Virus record (IMG/VR): IMGVR_UViG_3300042465_002383
Span: 1 to 29,204 of that record
DNA: 29,204 nt
Reading direction: 5' to 3' (one strand)
Origin: a virus
Part shown: piece by piece, positions 22,411 to 29,196 of the stretch
How the letters are laid out: every line of letters begins with the position of its first letter
How positions within the stretch are numbered: position 1 is the stretch's first letter
Translations under genes and position numbers: made by a program
Notes under the pieces: generated by a model
Databases searched by the model: none
What the model saw: the letters and a program-made list of their open reading frames with translations, nothing else
What the model was told of the DNA's origin: nothing

Positions 22411-22574
22411 CAACTCTCCTATGGGGGGGTACTGAGTTTTTTAAAAAAAAGTAGGGGGACACCCCCAAAAAAAGTTGTCTAGTTGTCACGCTTTTGCTGA
22501 AAGTCAATACCAGTATAGCTTATAGGCGTGACAAGGAATTTAAAAGTTGTCCCATAGTTGCCATGTTCGTCACG
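22399..22574. other. Candidate replication origin: cluster of CGTGACA / AGTTGTC repeats
   Basis: Short repeats are clustered in both orientations: CGTGACA at 22399 and 22527, GTGACAACT at 22407, AGTTGTC at 22473, 22481 and 22545, AGTTGTCACG at 22481 and CGTCACG at 22568. GTGACAACT (22407-22415) and AGTTGTCAC (22481-22489) form a perfect 9-base inverted pair. The first repeat lies in the last codons of the DnaA-like gene. Between the repeats are G and C runs and A tracts. Iterons beside an initiator-like gene and a primase-helicase gene are the hallmark of a phage origin; an operator for the promoter at 22577 is the main alternative. Confidence 0.6.
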
Positions 22575-22576
22575 CA

Positions 22577-22607
22577 TTTGGATAATTAAATTTTATTATT
22601 ACATTTG
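22577..22607 (+). promoter_or_regulatory. Host-type promoter TTTG-N19-TACATTTG before primase-helicase
   Basis: TTTG at 22577-22580 and TACATTTG at 22600-22607 with 19 bases between are a full match to the Bacteroidota primary-sigma consensus. Transcription would start near 22614, about 80 bases before the ATG of the primase-helicase. The last CGTCACG repeat ends three bases before the -33 box, so a repeat-binding protein could control this promoter. Confidence 0.85.
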
Positions 22608-22641
22608 CAAAGGGGTTTTGGAGGCATCCATTTAAAAAGTT

Positions 22642-22679
22642 TTCTTGCTACTTTTCCCCTTCTTTTTTTTTAGCAAGAA
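22642..22679 (+). promoter_or_regulatory. Leader hairpin with all-pyrimidine loop
   Basis: TTCTTGCTA at 22642-22650 pairs perfectly with TAGCAAGAA at 22671-22679. The 20-base loop consists only of C and T. It lies in the leader of the primase-helicase message, 14 bases before the ATG. The loop's CCCCTT (22656-22661) can pair with AAGGGG (22610-22615) near the predicted start of the RNA. The T run is inside the loop, so it does not look like a terminator. Confidence 0.6.
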
Positions 22680-22693
22680 TAAAAGTAAGAATT

Positions 22694-25027
22694 ATGAAAA
22701 AAATATCTGTATTCAAGTCATTGTTTAACTCGAAAGAGACTCCATTCAATCTTAATCTAGCTGAGGTAGTTGCTAGAATTAAATTAGGAACTCCTGAACT
22801 TATTGAAAAGATTAATCTAATTAGATCAGTAGACAAGAAAGACTCTAAGTATTCAACAGCTAAAAAGGGACTTATTGCAATTATGTTTAATGGTACATTC
22901 TCTGAAAGGAATGCAAAAGGATTAATTGAGCACTCAGGACTTTGTATCTTAGATTTTGATGGTTATCCATCTACTGAGATAATGCAAGCTGAAAGAAAAA
23001 GATTGATTGATGACCCCTACGTTGTGATAGTTTTTACTTCACCTGGTGGCAATGGCCTCAAAGCTGTCATAAGAATACCTGAGTCAACAGCTGTAGAACA
23101 TAAAAGAAGGTTTTTAGCCTATGCTGAATACTTCAAGTCAGATTATTTTGATGTTAAAAATCAAGATGTATCAAGAGTATGCTTTGAATCTTACGACCCT
23201 GACATCTATTTTAATGAGTTCTGTCAAGTTTTTGAAGGAATTACACAAGATAAAGGATTTGAGTATGTTGAGAAGCCTCCAATCTGTATACTCCAGGATG
23301 AGAATAAAAAATTAGAACTGATTGAAAAGTTTAAGTTTAAAAGTTCATTCTCTGATGGATCAAGAAATCATTTTATTTTTGAATTTGCTTGCTGTTTGGC
23401 TGATTATGGAATTAACCAGGATGTAGCTGAGCACTATCTGTCTAATAAGTACACAACAAATGAAGACTTTACTCACTCTGAAATGCTATCAGCAATAAAA
23501 TCAGCATACAAAAAGAGTAAATTTAACAGCAAGTACTTTGAGGATAAATCAACTATTGATAGAATTAAACTGAAAGTCAAGAATGGTGTGGATGATGAGC
23601 AAATTAAGAAGGACCACAACATCACCACAGAGATACTTACTGACATTAAAGATGATAGTAGTAGTGATGACATCTTTTGGAGTGTATCAAAAAAAGAGAT
23701 AGTAACAATTGAGCCATTGAAATACAGCAATTTTCTAGTAAAAAATGGATTCAATAAATTTTATCCTGAGAATGCTGAGAAACCTACATTTGTCAGAGTC
23801 ATTGAAAATAAAGTTAGGCTCTCTTCTGTAGATCAGATTAAAGACTTTGTACTAACCTATCTAATTAAAAAGGGACAAATCAATATTTGGAATCACTGCT
23901 CCAGGTCACCTTATCTATTCTCAGAGAATCACCTCAACATGATTGACTCAGTTAGTCTCAAAATGTTACAAGATACTCAAGACTGCTCTTATTTACCATT
24001 CCTAAATGGTGTTGTTAAAGTTACTAAGGATGAGACTAAAATGTTATCTTACATTGATGTTGAAGGTTACATCTGGGAAAATCAAATAATCAATAGAAAT
24101 TTTGAGCTTGTTATAAATTTTGAGAATGACTTTTTTGACCTGGTGAAGAAAGTATCTAATGAAGAGCCAAAAAGAATAGCTGCACTACAATCAACACTTG
24201 GATACTTACTTCATGGTTATAAAGATAGGACCAATCAAAAGGCAATTATTTTTAATGACCAAGAGATAGATGAGAATCCTAATGGTGGTAGTGGTAAATC
24301 ACTAATGTTAACAGCTCTCAATCACATCAGAAAGACAGTCAAGATAGATGGTAAACTTTACAATCCTAGCAAGTCAGAATTTTTATATCAGAGAGTCAAC
24401 TTAGATACTCAAATTCTAGCATTTGATGATGTTGTTAAGAACTTCAATTTTGAGCAATTATTCATGATAGTATCTGAAGGAATAACTGTCAATAGAAAAA
24501 ATAAAGATGAGGTGTTTATCCCATTTGAAAGGTCACCTAAGATAGTCATCACAACTAACTATGTTATTCAAGGTGCAGGTGGTAGTCATGATAGAAGAAG
24601 ACATGAGATAGAATTTTTCCAATACTTCAATGCTAATAATTCACCTTTACATGTTTACGGCAAATTACTATTTGACCAATGGTCCACAGATGACTGGTTA
24701 AAATTTGACAATTACATGATCAAGAATTTACAGCTATACTTAAGAGAAGGACTAACTAAGTCAATTAGTATAAATGCAGACTCAAAGAGATTTATTCAAG
24801 CTACTTCTAAGGACTTCTTTGACTTTGTTAGTGAGAATGAACTTGTTAAAGATGTTATCTATTATAACAATGAGCTACTTCAATCTTTTGAGACTGATTT
24901 TAATTATAAGGACATGACTCCTCAGCGTTTCTCAAAATGGTTAGTTGAATACGCAAAGTATAAAGGCTATAAAATAGAAAAGGGAAAAAATCACAAAGGT
25001 AGAAATATCACTTATACAACACTATGA
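22694..25027 (+). CDS. Primase-helicase (BT4734/VirE-N-like primase plus D5-type SF3 helicase)
   Basis: The 777-residue protein is probably the replication helicase with primase activity. The N-terminal domain, about residues 15-185, matches the BT4734-like/VirE-N family (KGLIAIMFNGTFSERNAKGL, then GLCILDFDGYP and VIVFTSPGGNGLKAVIRI). A PriCT-like helical part follows near 215-270 (SDGSRNHFIFEFACCLADYG). The C-terminal half is a D5-like superfamily 3 helicase: Walker A GGSGKS at 531-536, Walker B-like ILAFDDVV near 575, and IVITTNY followed by GGSHDRRRHEIEFFQYF near 616-650 with sensor and arginine finger. Length is normal. It is made from its own host-type promoter and overlaps the next gene by four bases. 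Confidence 0.9.
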   Translation: MKKISVFKSLFNSKETPFNLNLAEVVARIKLGTPELIEKINLIRSVDKKDSKYSTAKKGLIAIMFNGTFSERNAKGLIEHSGLCILDFDGYPSTEIMQAERKRLIDDPYVVIVFTSPGGNGLKAVIRIPESTAVEHKRRFLAYAEYFKSDYFDVKNQDVSRVCFESYDPDIYFNEFCQVFEGITQDKGFEYVEKPPICILQDENKKLELIEKFKFKSSFSDGSRNHFIFEFACCLADYGINQDVAEHYLSNKYTTNEDFTHSEMLSAIKSAYKKSKFNSKYFEDKSTIDRIKLKVKNGVDDEQIKKDHNITTEILTDIKDDSSSDDIFWSVSKKEIVTIEPLKYSNFLVKNGFNKFYPENAEKPTFVRVIENKVRLSSVDQIKDFVLTYLIKKGQINIWNHCSRSPYLFSENHLNMIDSVSLKMLQDTQDCSYLPFLNGVVKVTKDETKMLSYIDVEGYIWENQIINRNFELVINFENDFFDLVKKVSNEEPKRIAALQSTLGYLLHGYKDRTNQKAIIFNDQEIDENPNGGSGKSLMLTALNHIRKTVKIDGKLYNPSKSEFLYQRVNLDTQILAFDDVVKNFNFEQLFMIVSEGITVNRKNKDEVFIPFERSPKIVITTNYVIQGAGGSHDRRRHEIEFFQYFNANNSPLHVYGKLLFDQWSTDDWLKFDNYMIKNLQLYLREGLTKSISINADSKRFIQATSKDFFDFVSENELVKDVIYYNNELLQSFETDFNYKDMTPQRFSKWLVEYAKYKGYKIEKGKNHKGRNITYTTL

Positions 25028-25584
25028 CACTTCAAGAATTCACTAAGATTTGTATTGACTTAGAAATGAAAGGACAGAATCCTTTGTTTTTAGGCTCAAT
25101 TGAAAAGAAATATAAATCTAGACATAAATTAGTGAAATCAAAAGAAGTCATTAAAACAGTTAGAGAAACATTGCTTGATGATAGAGGTATTCCATACACC
25201 CAAGTTACAAAAGGTACAAGCAAAAAGATACCAGATACTAATGCAATTACTAAACTAATTGAAGACTACATGAGAGTAATTTATGGATGTTTAGATGTGA
25301 GGAGAGTATCCAGTGAAGGTAGATGGAGAAAAGATGCTAGTAAAAAAGCTGGTGGATTCTTTCTTAAAGGACTCAACAAAGGTATGGCTGATGTTGAAGG
25401 AACTTTGCTTAATGGTGTAAAATTCGCAATTGAACTAAAAGCCAGTAAAGGTGACAGCCAAAGAAAAGAACAAGCAGAACATCAATCAAATTTAACACAG
25501 TCAAATGCTTACTACTATCTATGTAGATGGGTAGACTTTGAGCAATTTCAAAAAGAAATACAAAAATTAATACCAATACAATGA
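25024..25584 (+). CDS. VRR-NUC-type nuclease (PD-(D/E)xK fold)
   Basis: The 186-residue protein has the nuclease core in its second half: RRVSSEGRWR near residue 94, GFFLKGLNKGMADVEGTLLN at 111-130 with Asp123, FAIELKASKGDSQRKEQAEH with Glu137 and Lys139, and TQSNAYYYLCR. These are the D, ExK and Q/K positions of VRR-NUC enzymes, which act on branched or flap DNA. The N-terminal 80 residues are a helical region not recognised. It is coupled to the primase-helicase by an ATGA overlap and may process replication forks. Confidence 0.85.
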   Translation: MTLQEFTKICIDLEMKGQNPLFLGSIEKKYKSRHKLVKSKEVIKTVRETLLDDRGIPYTQVTKGTSKKIPDTNAITKLIEDYMRVIYGCLDVRRVSSEGRWRKDASKKAGGFFLKGLNKGMADVEGTLLNGVKFAIELKASKGDSQRKEQAEHQSNLTQSNAYYYLCRWVDFEQFQKEIQKLIPIQ

Positions 25585-25673
25585 AAAATAGAAATTATGA
25601 TTGGTGGATTTATCCATTTTTAGGCATACTATTTTGGTATGTAGTTATTCACTTTATAATAAAATATTGGTAA
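25581..25673 (+). CDS. Tiny membrane protein, 30 aa
   Basis: The ATG at 25581 overlaps the nuclease stop (ATGA). The frame begins MKNRNYDWWIYPFLGILFWY and ends KYW with TAA at 25671-25673. It is one membrane segment flanked by aromatic residues. The next ATG follows one base later, and the tight packing suggests real translation. Function is unknown. Confidence 0.6.
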   Translation: MKNRNYDWWIYPFLGILFWYVVIHFIIKYW

Positions 25674-25674
25674 A

Positions 25675-25881
25675 ATGCTAAAAATAGGAGATACAATTAA
25701 AGACACAGAAGACACTGACTGCTACTTTGTAGGTGAAGTAGTGAAGCTCAATACATTTGGTGGAGTTGAATACTACAAAGTAACTCAAGTTATTTGGAAT
25801 GGTGAAGACTATACAGATGATGATTTAATTGGTAAAGTAATTGCACCCCGCTGGTGGTATATTCAATTATTTTTATTCTAA
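25675..25881 (+). CDS. Conserved small phage protein, SH3-like, 68 aa
   Basis: The protein starts MLKIGDTIKDTEDTDCYFVG and has VEYYKVTQVIWNGEDYTDDD and APRWWYIQLFLF. The all-beta pattern with a conserved Gly-Asp turn at the start resembles an SH3-like barrel. The N-terminus and the PRWWYI end occur in a short protein seen in other Bacteroidota phages. Function is unknown. A promoter follows its stop, so it ends a transcription unit, although no hairpin is visible. Confidence 0.75.
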   Translation: MLKIGDTIKDTEDTDCYFVGEVVKLNTFGGVEYYKVTQVIWNGEDYTDDDLIGKVIAPRWWYIQLFLF

Positions 25882-25885
25882 ATAG

Positions 25886-25915
25886 TTTCACAAGTAAAAT
25901 AAATCATTACATTTG
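25886..25915 (+). promoter_or_regulatory. Host-type promoter TTTC-N18-TACATTTG before the recombination genes
   Basis: TACATTTG at 25908-25915 is a full -7 box and is identical to the one before primase-helicase. The -33 box TTTC at 25886-25889 has one change and the spacing is 18. Transcription would start near 25922, about 15 bases before the ATG at 25937. It would drive the ERF and exonuclease genes. Confidence 0.72.
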
Positions 25916-25936
25916 TAAACAATTAAATAAATATAT

Positions 25937-26446
25937 ATGCAAACACAATTAACCAAAGTGTCGCTGTGGATTAAAATTCACAAGGCAAAAATGAGTATTG
26001 AGAAAGTTAAAAAAAACGCTAACAATCCTCACTTTAAAAAAAGCTATGCAGACATTAACGCATTGCTAGAAGCAGTTGAGCCAATACTCCATGAAAATGG
26101 ACTGCTCCTAATTCAACCTATTTGGGATGGAATATTATATACAGTTATAATAGACATTGAAACAGGTGAACTGGTAGATTCATGGTTAAAATTACCTGAC
26201 AATCTTGACCCCCAAAAAATGATTAGTGCCACAACTTACTACAGAAGAGCAACACTTCAATCACTTTTAAGCCTTCAAGCTGTAGATGATGATGGTGAGT
26301 CAATTAAGTCAGCAACAATACCAAAGCCATCACTATCAGATGACAGATTTAAAGAAGCTCTTAAATCTATTGAGTCAGGTAAGTACACAGCAGAGAAATT
26401 AAAATCAGAATTTTTATTAACCAAACAACAAATGCAAGCACTATGA
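25937..26446 (+). CDS. ERF-family single-strand annealing protein
   Basis: The 169-residue protein matches the ERF recombinase family: NPHFKKSYADINALLEAVEP with a short helix at residues 30-49, LHENGLLLIQPIW, the strand pair TVIIDIETGELVDSWLKLPD and the signature DPQKMISATTYYRRATLQSL near 94-113, then LQAVDDDGES. These proteins anneal single strands in phage recombination. The C-terminal 50 residues look like a flexible linker plus one helix. It overlaps the exonuclease gene by four bases, the usual pairing of annealase and nuclease. Confidence 0.9.
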   Translation: MQTQLTKVSLWIKIHKAKMSIEKVKKNANNPHFKKSYADINALLEAVEPILHENGLLLIQPIWDGILYTVIIDIETGELVDSWLKLPDNLDPQKMISATTYYRRATLQSLLSLQAVDDDGESIKSATIPKPSLSDDRFKEALKSIESGKYTAEKLKSEFLLTKQQMQAL

Positions 26447-27063
26447 AATGGCATCCATCATCACTAGGAAAATTAATGACTGAGTCAAGAACTAAGTCAG
26501 AGCTATTAAGTCAGACTACTAAGTCTTATATCGCTAACAAAGCAAAAGAGGACTTCTTTGGCTACAACTCATTTGTATCAACAAAAGCAATGCAGAAAGG
26601 CACTGACTGGGAGCACGAGTCTATAGAGTTAGTCAATCAGATTAGAGACACATTCTACATCAAGAATGAAGAAACTATTGAAAATGACTATCTAATTGGT
26701 ACTCCTGACATCATCTTAGAAAATTCAATTATTGACATCAAGACTTCATGGTCCTTAGAGACTTTTCCAGCTATAGCAGCAGAAGGAATCAACAAAGATT
26801 ATGAATGGCAGTTGAGAGGATACATGTGGCTTTGTGATAAGGCATCAGCTGAGCTAATCTACTGCATGATTGATACAGATGACTTTTTACTATCTGACTG
26901 GGATAACAAAACTATCCACAAGGTATCTCACATTGATCCTAAGAAACGAATCACAGTACTTGAGTATACTTACAGCCAAGAAGATGAGGAGAAGATAGCA
27001 GAGAGACTGTACAACTGCACTAATTACTACAATGAATATCTTGAACAATTAAAAAATAAATAA
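26443..27063 (+). CDS. YqaJ-type exonuclease (PD-(D/E)xK)
   Basis: The 206-residue protein has the core of phage recombination exonucleases: MQKGTDWEHESIELVNQI (Glu near 57-59), LIGTPDIILENSIIDIKTSW with Asp89, Asp98 and Lys100, and YEWQLRGYMWL with Gln123. These are the conserved catalytic positions of lambda Exo/YqaJ nucleases. It would chew 5' ends to make 3' tails for the ERF protein encoded just before. The pair forms a complete two-component recombination system. Confidence 0.9.
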   Translation: MKWHPSSLGKLMTESRTKSELLSQTTKSYIANKAKEDFFGYNSFVSTKAMQKGTDWEHESIELVNQIRDTFYIKNEETIENDYLIGTPDIILENSIIDIKTSWSLETFPAIAAEGINKDYEWQLRGYMWLCDKASAELIYCMIDTDDFLLSDWDNKTIHKVSHIDPKKRITVLEYTYSQEDEEKIAERLYNCTNYYNEYLEQLKNK

Positions 27064-27064
27064 G

Positions 27065-27244
27065 ATGGAAGTACAAATAAACCGCCAGTACAAGAATGAA
27101 ACAAGGAATCAATTAGTGGTACCTATTCAAGCAACTAAGTACATGGTCACCTATCAAGTGACTCAAGCTACTACAGACAACTCAATAAAAGAGTTTAAAT
27201 GCAGTACAGATAGATTTTTAAACCTTTATAAAATAGCAAAATGA
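27065..27244 (+). CDS. Unknown small protein, 59 aa
   Basis: The ATG at 27065 follows the exonuclease stop by one base. The frame begins MEVQINRQYKNETRNQLVVP and ends DRFLNLYKIAK with a TGA overlapping the next ATG (ATGA). It is basic and mixed strand and helix. I do not recognise it. Its place within the recombination operon may indicate a helper role. Confidence 0.65.
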   Translation: MEVQINRQYKNETRNQLVVPIQATKYMVTYQVTQATTDNSIKEFKCSTDRFLNLYKIAK

Positions 27245-27453
27245 CAGAAAAAGAATTTTACCAACATGCAATGATTGCTGCAATGCAAGGACTTCTATCA
27301 GCAAGTGGAGATGGCTATGCAGCTGAGTACGTACAACCTTATTCAACTGTAGCATCAATGGCTGATAATTATGCAAAAGCTCTGACAATAAGAGCTGAGA
27401 TTGAAGTAGCTAAAATGATACTTGAAAATCCATTCCCTGAAAAAATAGTATAG
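27241..27453 (+). CDS. Conserved small phage protein, 70 aa
   Basis: The protein MTEKEFYQHAMIAAMQGLLS continues with ASMADNYAKALTIRAEIEVA and ends NPFPEKIV. It is helical and of normal length for a short protein often seen in early regions of Bacteroidota phages and in prophages. Function is unknown. It is the last gene before the terminator at 27492-27553. Confidence 0.8.
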   Translation: MTEKEFYQHAMIAAMQGLLSASGDGYAAEYVQPYSTVASMADNYAKALTIRAEIEVAKMILENPFPEKIV

Positions 27454-27575
27454 AGGCTCGGCAAAAGCTAACAAATAGGCTCTAGTAAGCCACCCCTCCT
27501 AAGTTAAAACCTGGGAAGTTAAAACTGATGTGAATAACAAGGAGGGGTTTTTTAAGTAACAACAAAACAAATAAT
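27454..27575 (+). other. Structured non-coding gap with direct repeats
   Basis: The 122-base gap has AGGCTC twice (near 27454-27486), a small GGCT/AGCC hairpin, a long hairpin terminator and, inside its loop, AAGTTAAAAC twice at 27501-27510 and 27516-27525. No reading frame or host-type promoter was found. So much repetition in a short gap suggests a regulatory RNA or a protein-binding leader rather than plain spacer. Confidence 0.45.
27492..27553 (+). terminator. Terminator with 9-bp stem and long loop
   Basis: ACCCCTCCT at 27492-27500 pairs with AGGAGGGGT at 27540-27548, followed by five more T residues up to 27553. The 39-base loop is unusually large and contains the direct repeat AAGTTAAAAC. 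The GC-rich stem followed by a T run is what a terminator needs; the long loop makes regulation by loop binding possible. Confidence 0.75.
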
Positions 27576-27848
27576 ATGATTTACAAATTAGAAGGCAAAG
27601 TAAAACTAAAAAGCGAGCCAAAAAAAGTATCTGAAAAGTTCACAGTGATGGACTTAATTATTGAGACTAAAGATGAAAAGTACCCTCAAGTTCTTAAATT
27701 CCAAGCATCAAATGACAAATGTCATGAGCTTAAAAACTATTCAATCAATGAAGAGGTAGAGATATCTTTTGACCTTAGAGGTAGAGAATACAATGGTAAC
27801 TACTACACTACATTGAATGTTGTAAGTATCAAGTCAACATTGTTCTAA
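27576..27848 (+). CDS. DUF3127-type single-stranded DNA-binding protein
   Basis: The 90-residue protein has the layout of DUF3127: LEGKVKLKSEPKKVSEKFTV at the start, LIIETKDEKYPQVLKFQAS near residues 27-45, and VEISFDLRGREYNGNYYTTL near 61-80. This is an OB-fold, SSB-like family typical of Bacteroidota and their phages. It would cover single strands during replication and recombination and lies downstream of the ERF-exonuclease pair. No host-type promoter is seen, so read-through from upstream is needed. Confidence 0.88.
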   Translation: MIYKLEGKVKLKSEPKKVSEKFTVMDLIIETKDEKYPQVLKFQASNDKCHELKNYSINEEVEISFDLRGREYNGNYYTTLNVVSIKSTLF

Positions 27849-28018
27849 TGGAAAAGCTAAAAATGTTCGGAATCTGGGCTGTAGTATGCCTAATCTGGGT
27901 GATATTTGTAGCTCTATTCATGTATGGTGTTGACATGATGTTTGGCACCATTGGAGTAGTAGTAGTATTTGTATTAGTATTTATCTACTATGTTTATAAT
28001 CTTTACAAATTATGGTAA
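27848..28018 (+). CDS. Small membrane protein, 56 aa, two segments
   Basis: The ATG at 27848 overlaps the preceding TAA (TAATG). The frame MEKLKMFGIWAVVCLIWVIF runs through a Val-rich stretch (GTIGVVVVFVLVFIYYVYNL) to TAA at 28016. Two membrane segments, about residues 9-28 and 33-50, fill it. It overlaps the next gene by seven bases. Role unknown; superinfection exclusion or membrane anchoring are possible. Confidence 0.7.
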   Translation: MEKLKMFGIWAVVCLIWVIFVALFMYGVDMMFGTIGVVVVFVLVFIYYVYNLYKLW

Positions 28019-28236
28019 GAACAATCACAATCTATCTGAGAGAATTTGACTCAAACATAAAGACCTGGATGATTGAAGAGATACAATCAAGAATCAATAA
28101 CAGATACAAACAGAGTCACATTGCTGAAGACATAGGAGTCACAAACACACAAATGTCAAGATTTCTTAATGATCACAAAGTATCTGAGGACTTTTACATC
28201 AAATGGTTTAATTGGTATCAAAAGCAAGGGAGTTAA
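28012..28236 (+). CDS. Small helix-turn-helix DNA-binding protein
   Basis: The 74-residue protein has a helix-turn-helix at about residues 31-53 (RYKQSHIAEDIGVTNTQMSR, then FLNDHKVS), like Cro/XRE-type proteins that read operators. It is basic at the start and ends YQKQGS. It is the only clear small regulator in the window and stands a few genes before the sigma-like gene, so it may time the early-late switch. No operator can be named. Confidence 0.75.
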   Translation: MVRTITIYLREFDSNIKTWMIEEIQSRINNRYKQSHIAEDIGVTNTQMSRFLNDHKVSEDFYIKWFNWYQKQGS

Positions 28237-28246
28237 CAGCTCCCTT
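28226..28246 (+). terminator. Weak hairpin over the stop of the HTH gene
   Basis: AAGGGAG at 28226-28232 pairs with CTCCCTT at 28240-28246 around TTAACAG, which contains the stop codon of the HTH gene. Only TATAAATTATT follows instead of a T run, so termination would be partial or the hairpin may protect the mRNA end. Confidence 0.5.
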
Positions 28247-28272
28247 TATAAATTATTACTAAATTTACACAC

Positions 28273-28500
28273 ATGATAGCATACATCACTCCATTAGTAG
28301 TATCCTGGTGGTTCACTAACTTTGAGCCAATCCAAAAATTCATTGACAGATTCATTCTACCTGACTGGCTACACACTGCTCTAGGATGCTGGAAGTGTAT
28401 GTCATTCTGGTCAGCATTAATCTATTCACAATCATTAACTGTAGCATGTGCTACTTCACTCACTGCCGTATGCTTGAACAAGCTGATATACAACTCGTAA
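28273..28500 (+). CDS. Small membrane protein with a CxxC motif, 75 aa
   Basis: The protein MIAYITPLVVSWWFTNFEPI continues with QKFIDRFILPDWLHTALGCW and KCMSFWSALIYSQSLTVACA. It has hydrophobic segments at about residues 2-14 and 45-70 and a GCWKC motif near 38-42. Similar short membrane proteins with SWWFTNFEPIQKF occur in flavobacterial phages. Function is unknown. It overlaps the next gene by 31 bases. Confidence 0.75.
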   Translation: MIAYITPLVVSWWFTNFEPIQKFIDRFILPDWLHTALGCWKCMSFWSALIYSQSLTVACATSLTAVCLNKLIYNS

Positions 28501-28673
28501 ATTCCATAATAGTACTACCTGAGGCTGAGATTATGACAAAGAGGTCACTTAATCAACTCAAGCAAGTGAAAGTCAAAGCTACTAAGGTGATTGATAAAGA
28601 GTGCTTTTGTTCTACAGTAAGAAGAAAAGTGTGGTATAAGGACTTTTTATCCTGGTATGAAAAGAATGCTTGA
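28470..28673 (+). CDS. Small protein with a Cys-x-Cys motif, 67 aa
   Basis: I chose ATG 28470 because the part before it in this frame lies wholly in the membrane-protein gene and is of poor quality. The protein then begins MLEQADIQLVNSIIVLPEAE and contains KVIDKECFCSTVRRKVWYKD followed by FLSWYEKNA. The CFCSxxRR segment is distinctive and the end of the frame overlaps the sigma-like gene by 17 bases. Function is unknown; a DNA- or RNA-binding role is possible from the basic Arg/Lys cluster. Confidence 0.65.
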   Translation: MLEQADIQLVNSIIVLPEAEIMTKRSLNQLKQVKVKATKVIDKECFCSTVRRKVWYKDFLSWYEKNA

Positions 28674-29196
28674 CCAATACTTGCAAAAAAACTACACAGA
28701 GGTGCTCAAATACACAAAGCACTTTATTCAACGACTCAAAATACCTAGCTCTGTAGAAGCTGATGCAGTAATTAATAACGCTTACATTCATTGTGCTAAG
28801 CTAGAAATAGAAGAAGCCACAGAAGACAAAGCAAAAAGCTATCTACTAAACACAATCAAGTATGAACTAATCTGGACTCAAGGCTCAAAGACCAAGAAGG
28901 ATGACATCTATAGGTCACATGAATATTTAAACGACTCACTAGATGATCCTTCTGACATGGACCACAAAGTCAACTTAGAAGAAAGCTACAATTTCAAGAA
29001 AGCAATGGTAGAGATATACCGAAACTCTTTGGATGATAGAATTAAAAAGATTATCTTTGAGGCATACTATGACAAAGGCTACTCTACTCAGACATCTTTG
29101 GCTAAGTACTTTAATATCAATAACACATCAGCTTTCTTTCTAATCAAAGAAATAAAACAAAATATCAAAGAGATACAATATAGGTATAAAAAGTAA
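28657..29196 (+). CDS. Sigma-factor-like protein (sigma-70/ECF type), candidate late activator
   Basis: The 179-residue protein looks like a short sigma factor. Residues about 33-80 (VEADAVINNAYIHCAKLEIE, then YLLNTIKYELIWTQ) resemble sigma region 2, and the C-terminal part (SLDDRIKKIIFEAYYDKGYS, then TSLAKYFNINNTSAFFLIKE) resembles the region 4 helix-turn-helix. The acidic linker lies between. It is the last early gene and lies directly before the terminase operon on the circle. Its last codons contain the first late element (29174-29187). Similarity is by pattern, so the call is moderate; a plain HTH activator is the alternative. Confidence 0.6.
   Translation: MKRMLDQYLQKNYTEVLKYTKHFIQRLKIPSSVEADAVINNAYIHCAKLEIEEATEDKAKSYLLNTIKYELIWTQGSKTKKDDIYRSHEYLNDSLDDPSDMDHKVNLEESYNFKKAMVEIYRNSLDDRIKKIIFEAYYDKGYSTQTSLAKYFNINNTSAFFLIKEIKQNIKEIQYRYKK

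Noticed and set aside
28260-28267. TAAATTTA before the membrane-protein gene as a -7 box
   Set aside because: The final G is missing and no TTTG is found 19 bases upstream.
28386-28469. N-terminal extension of the small CxC protein to ATG 28386
   Set aside because: The extra 28 codons lie wholly inside another gene in a different frame and have the composition of a shadow frame.
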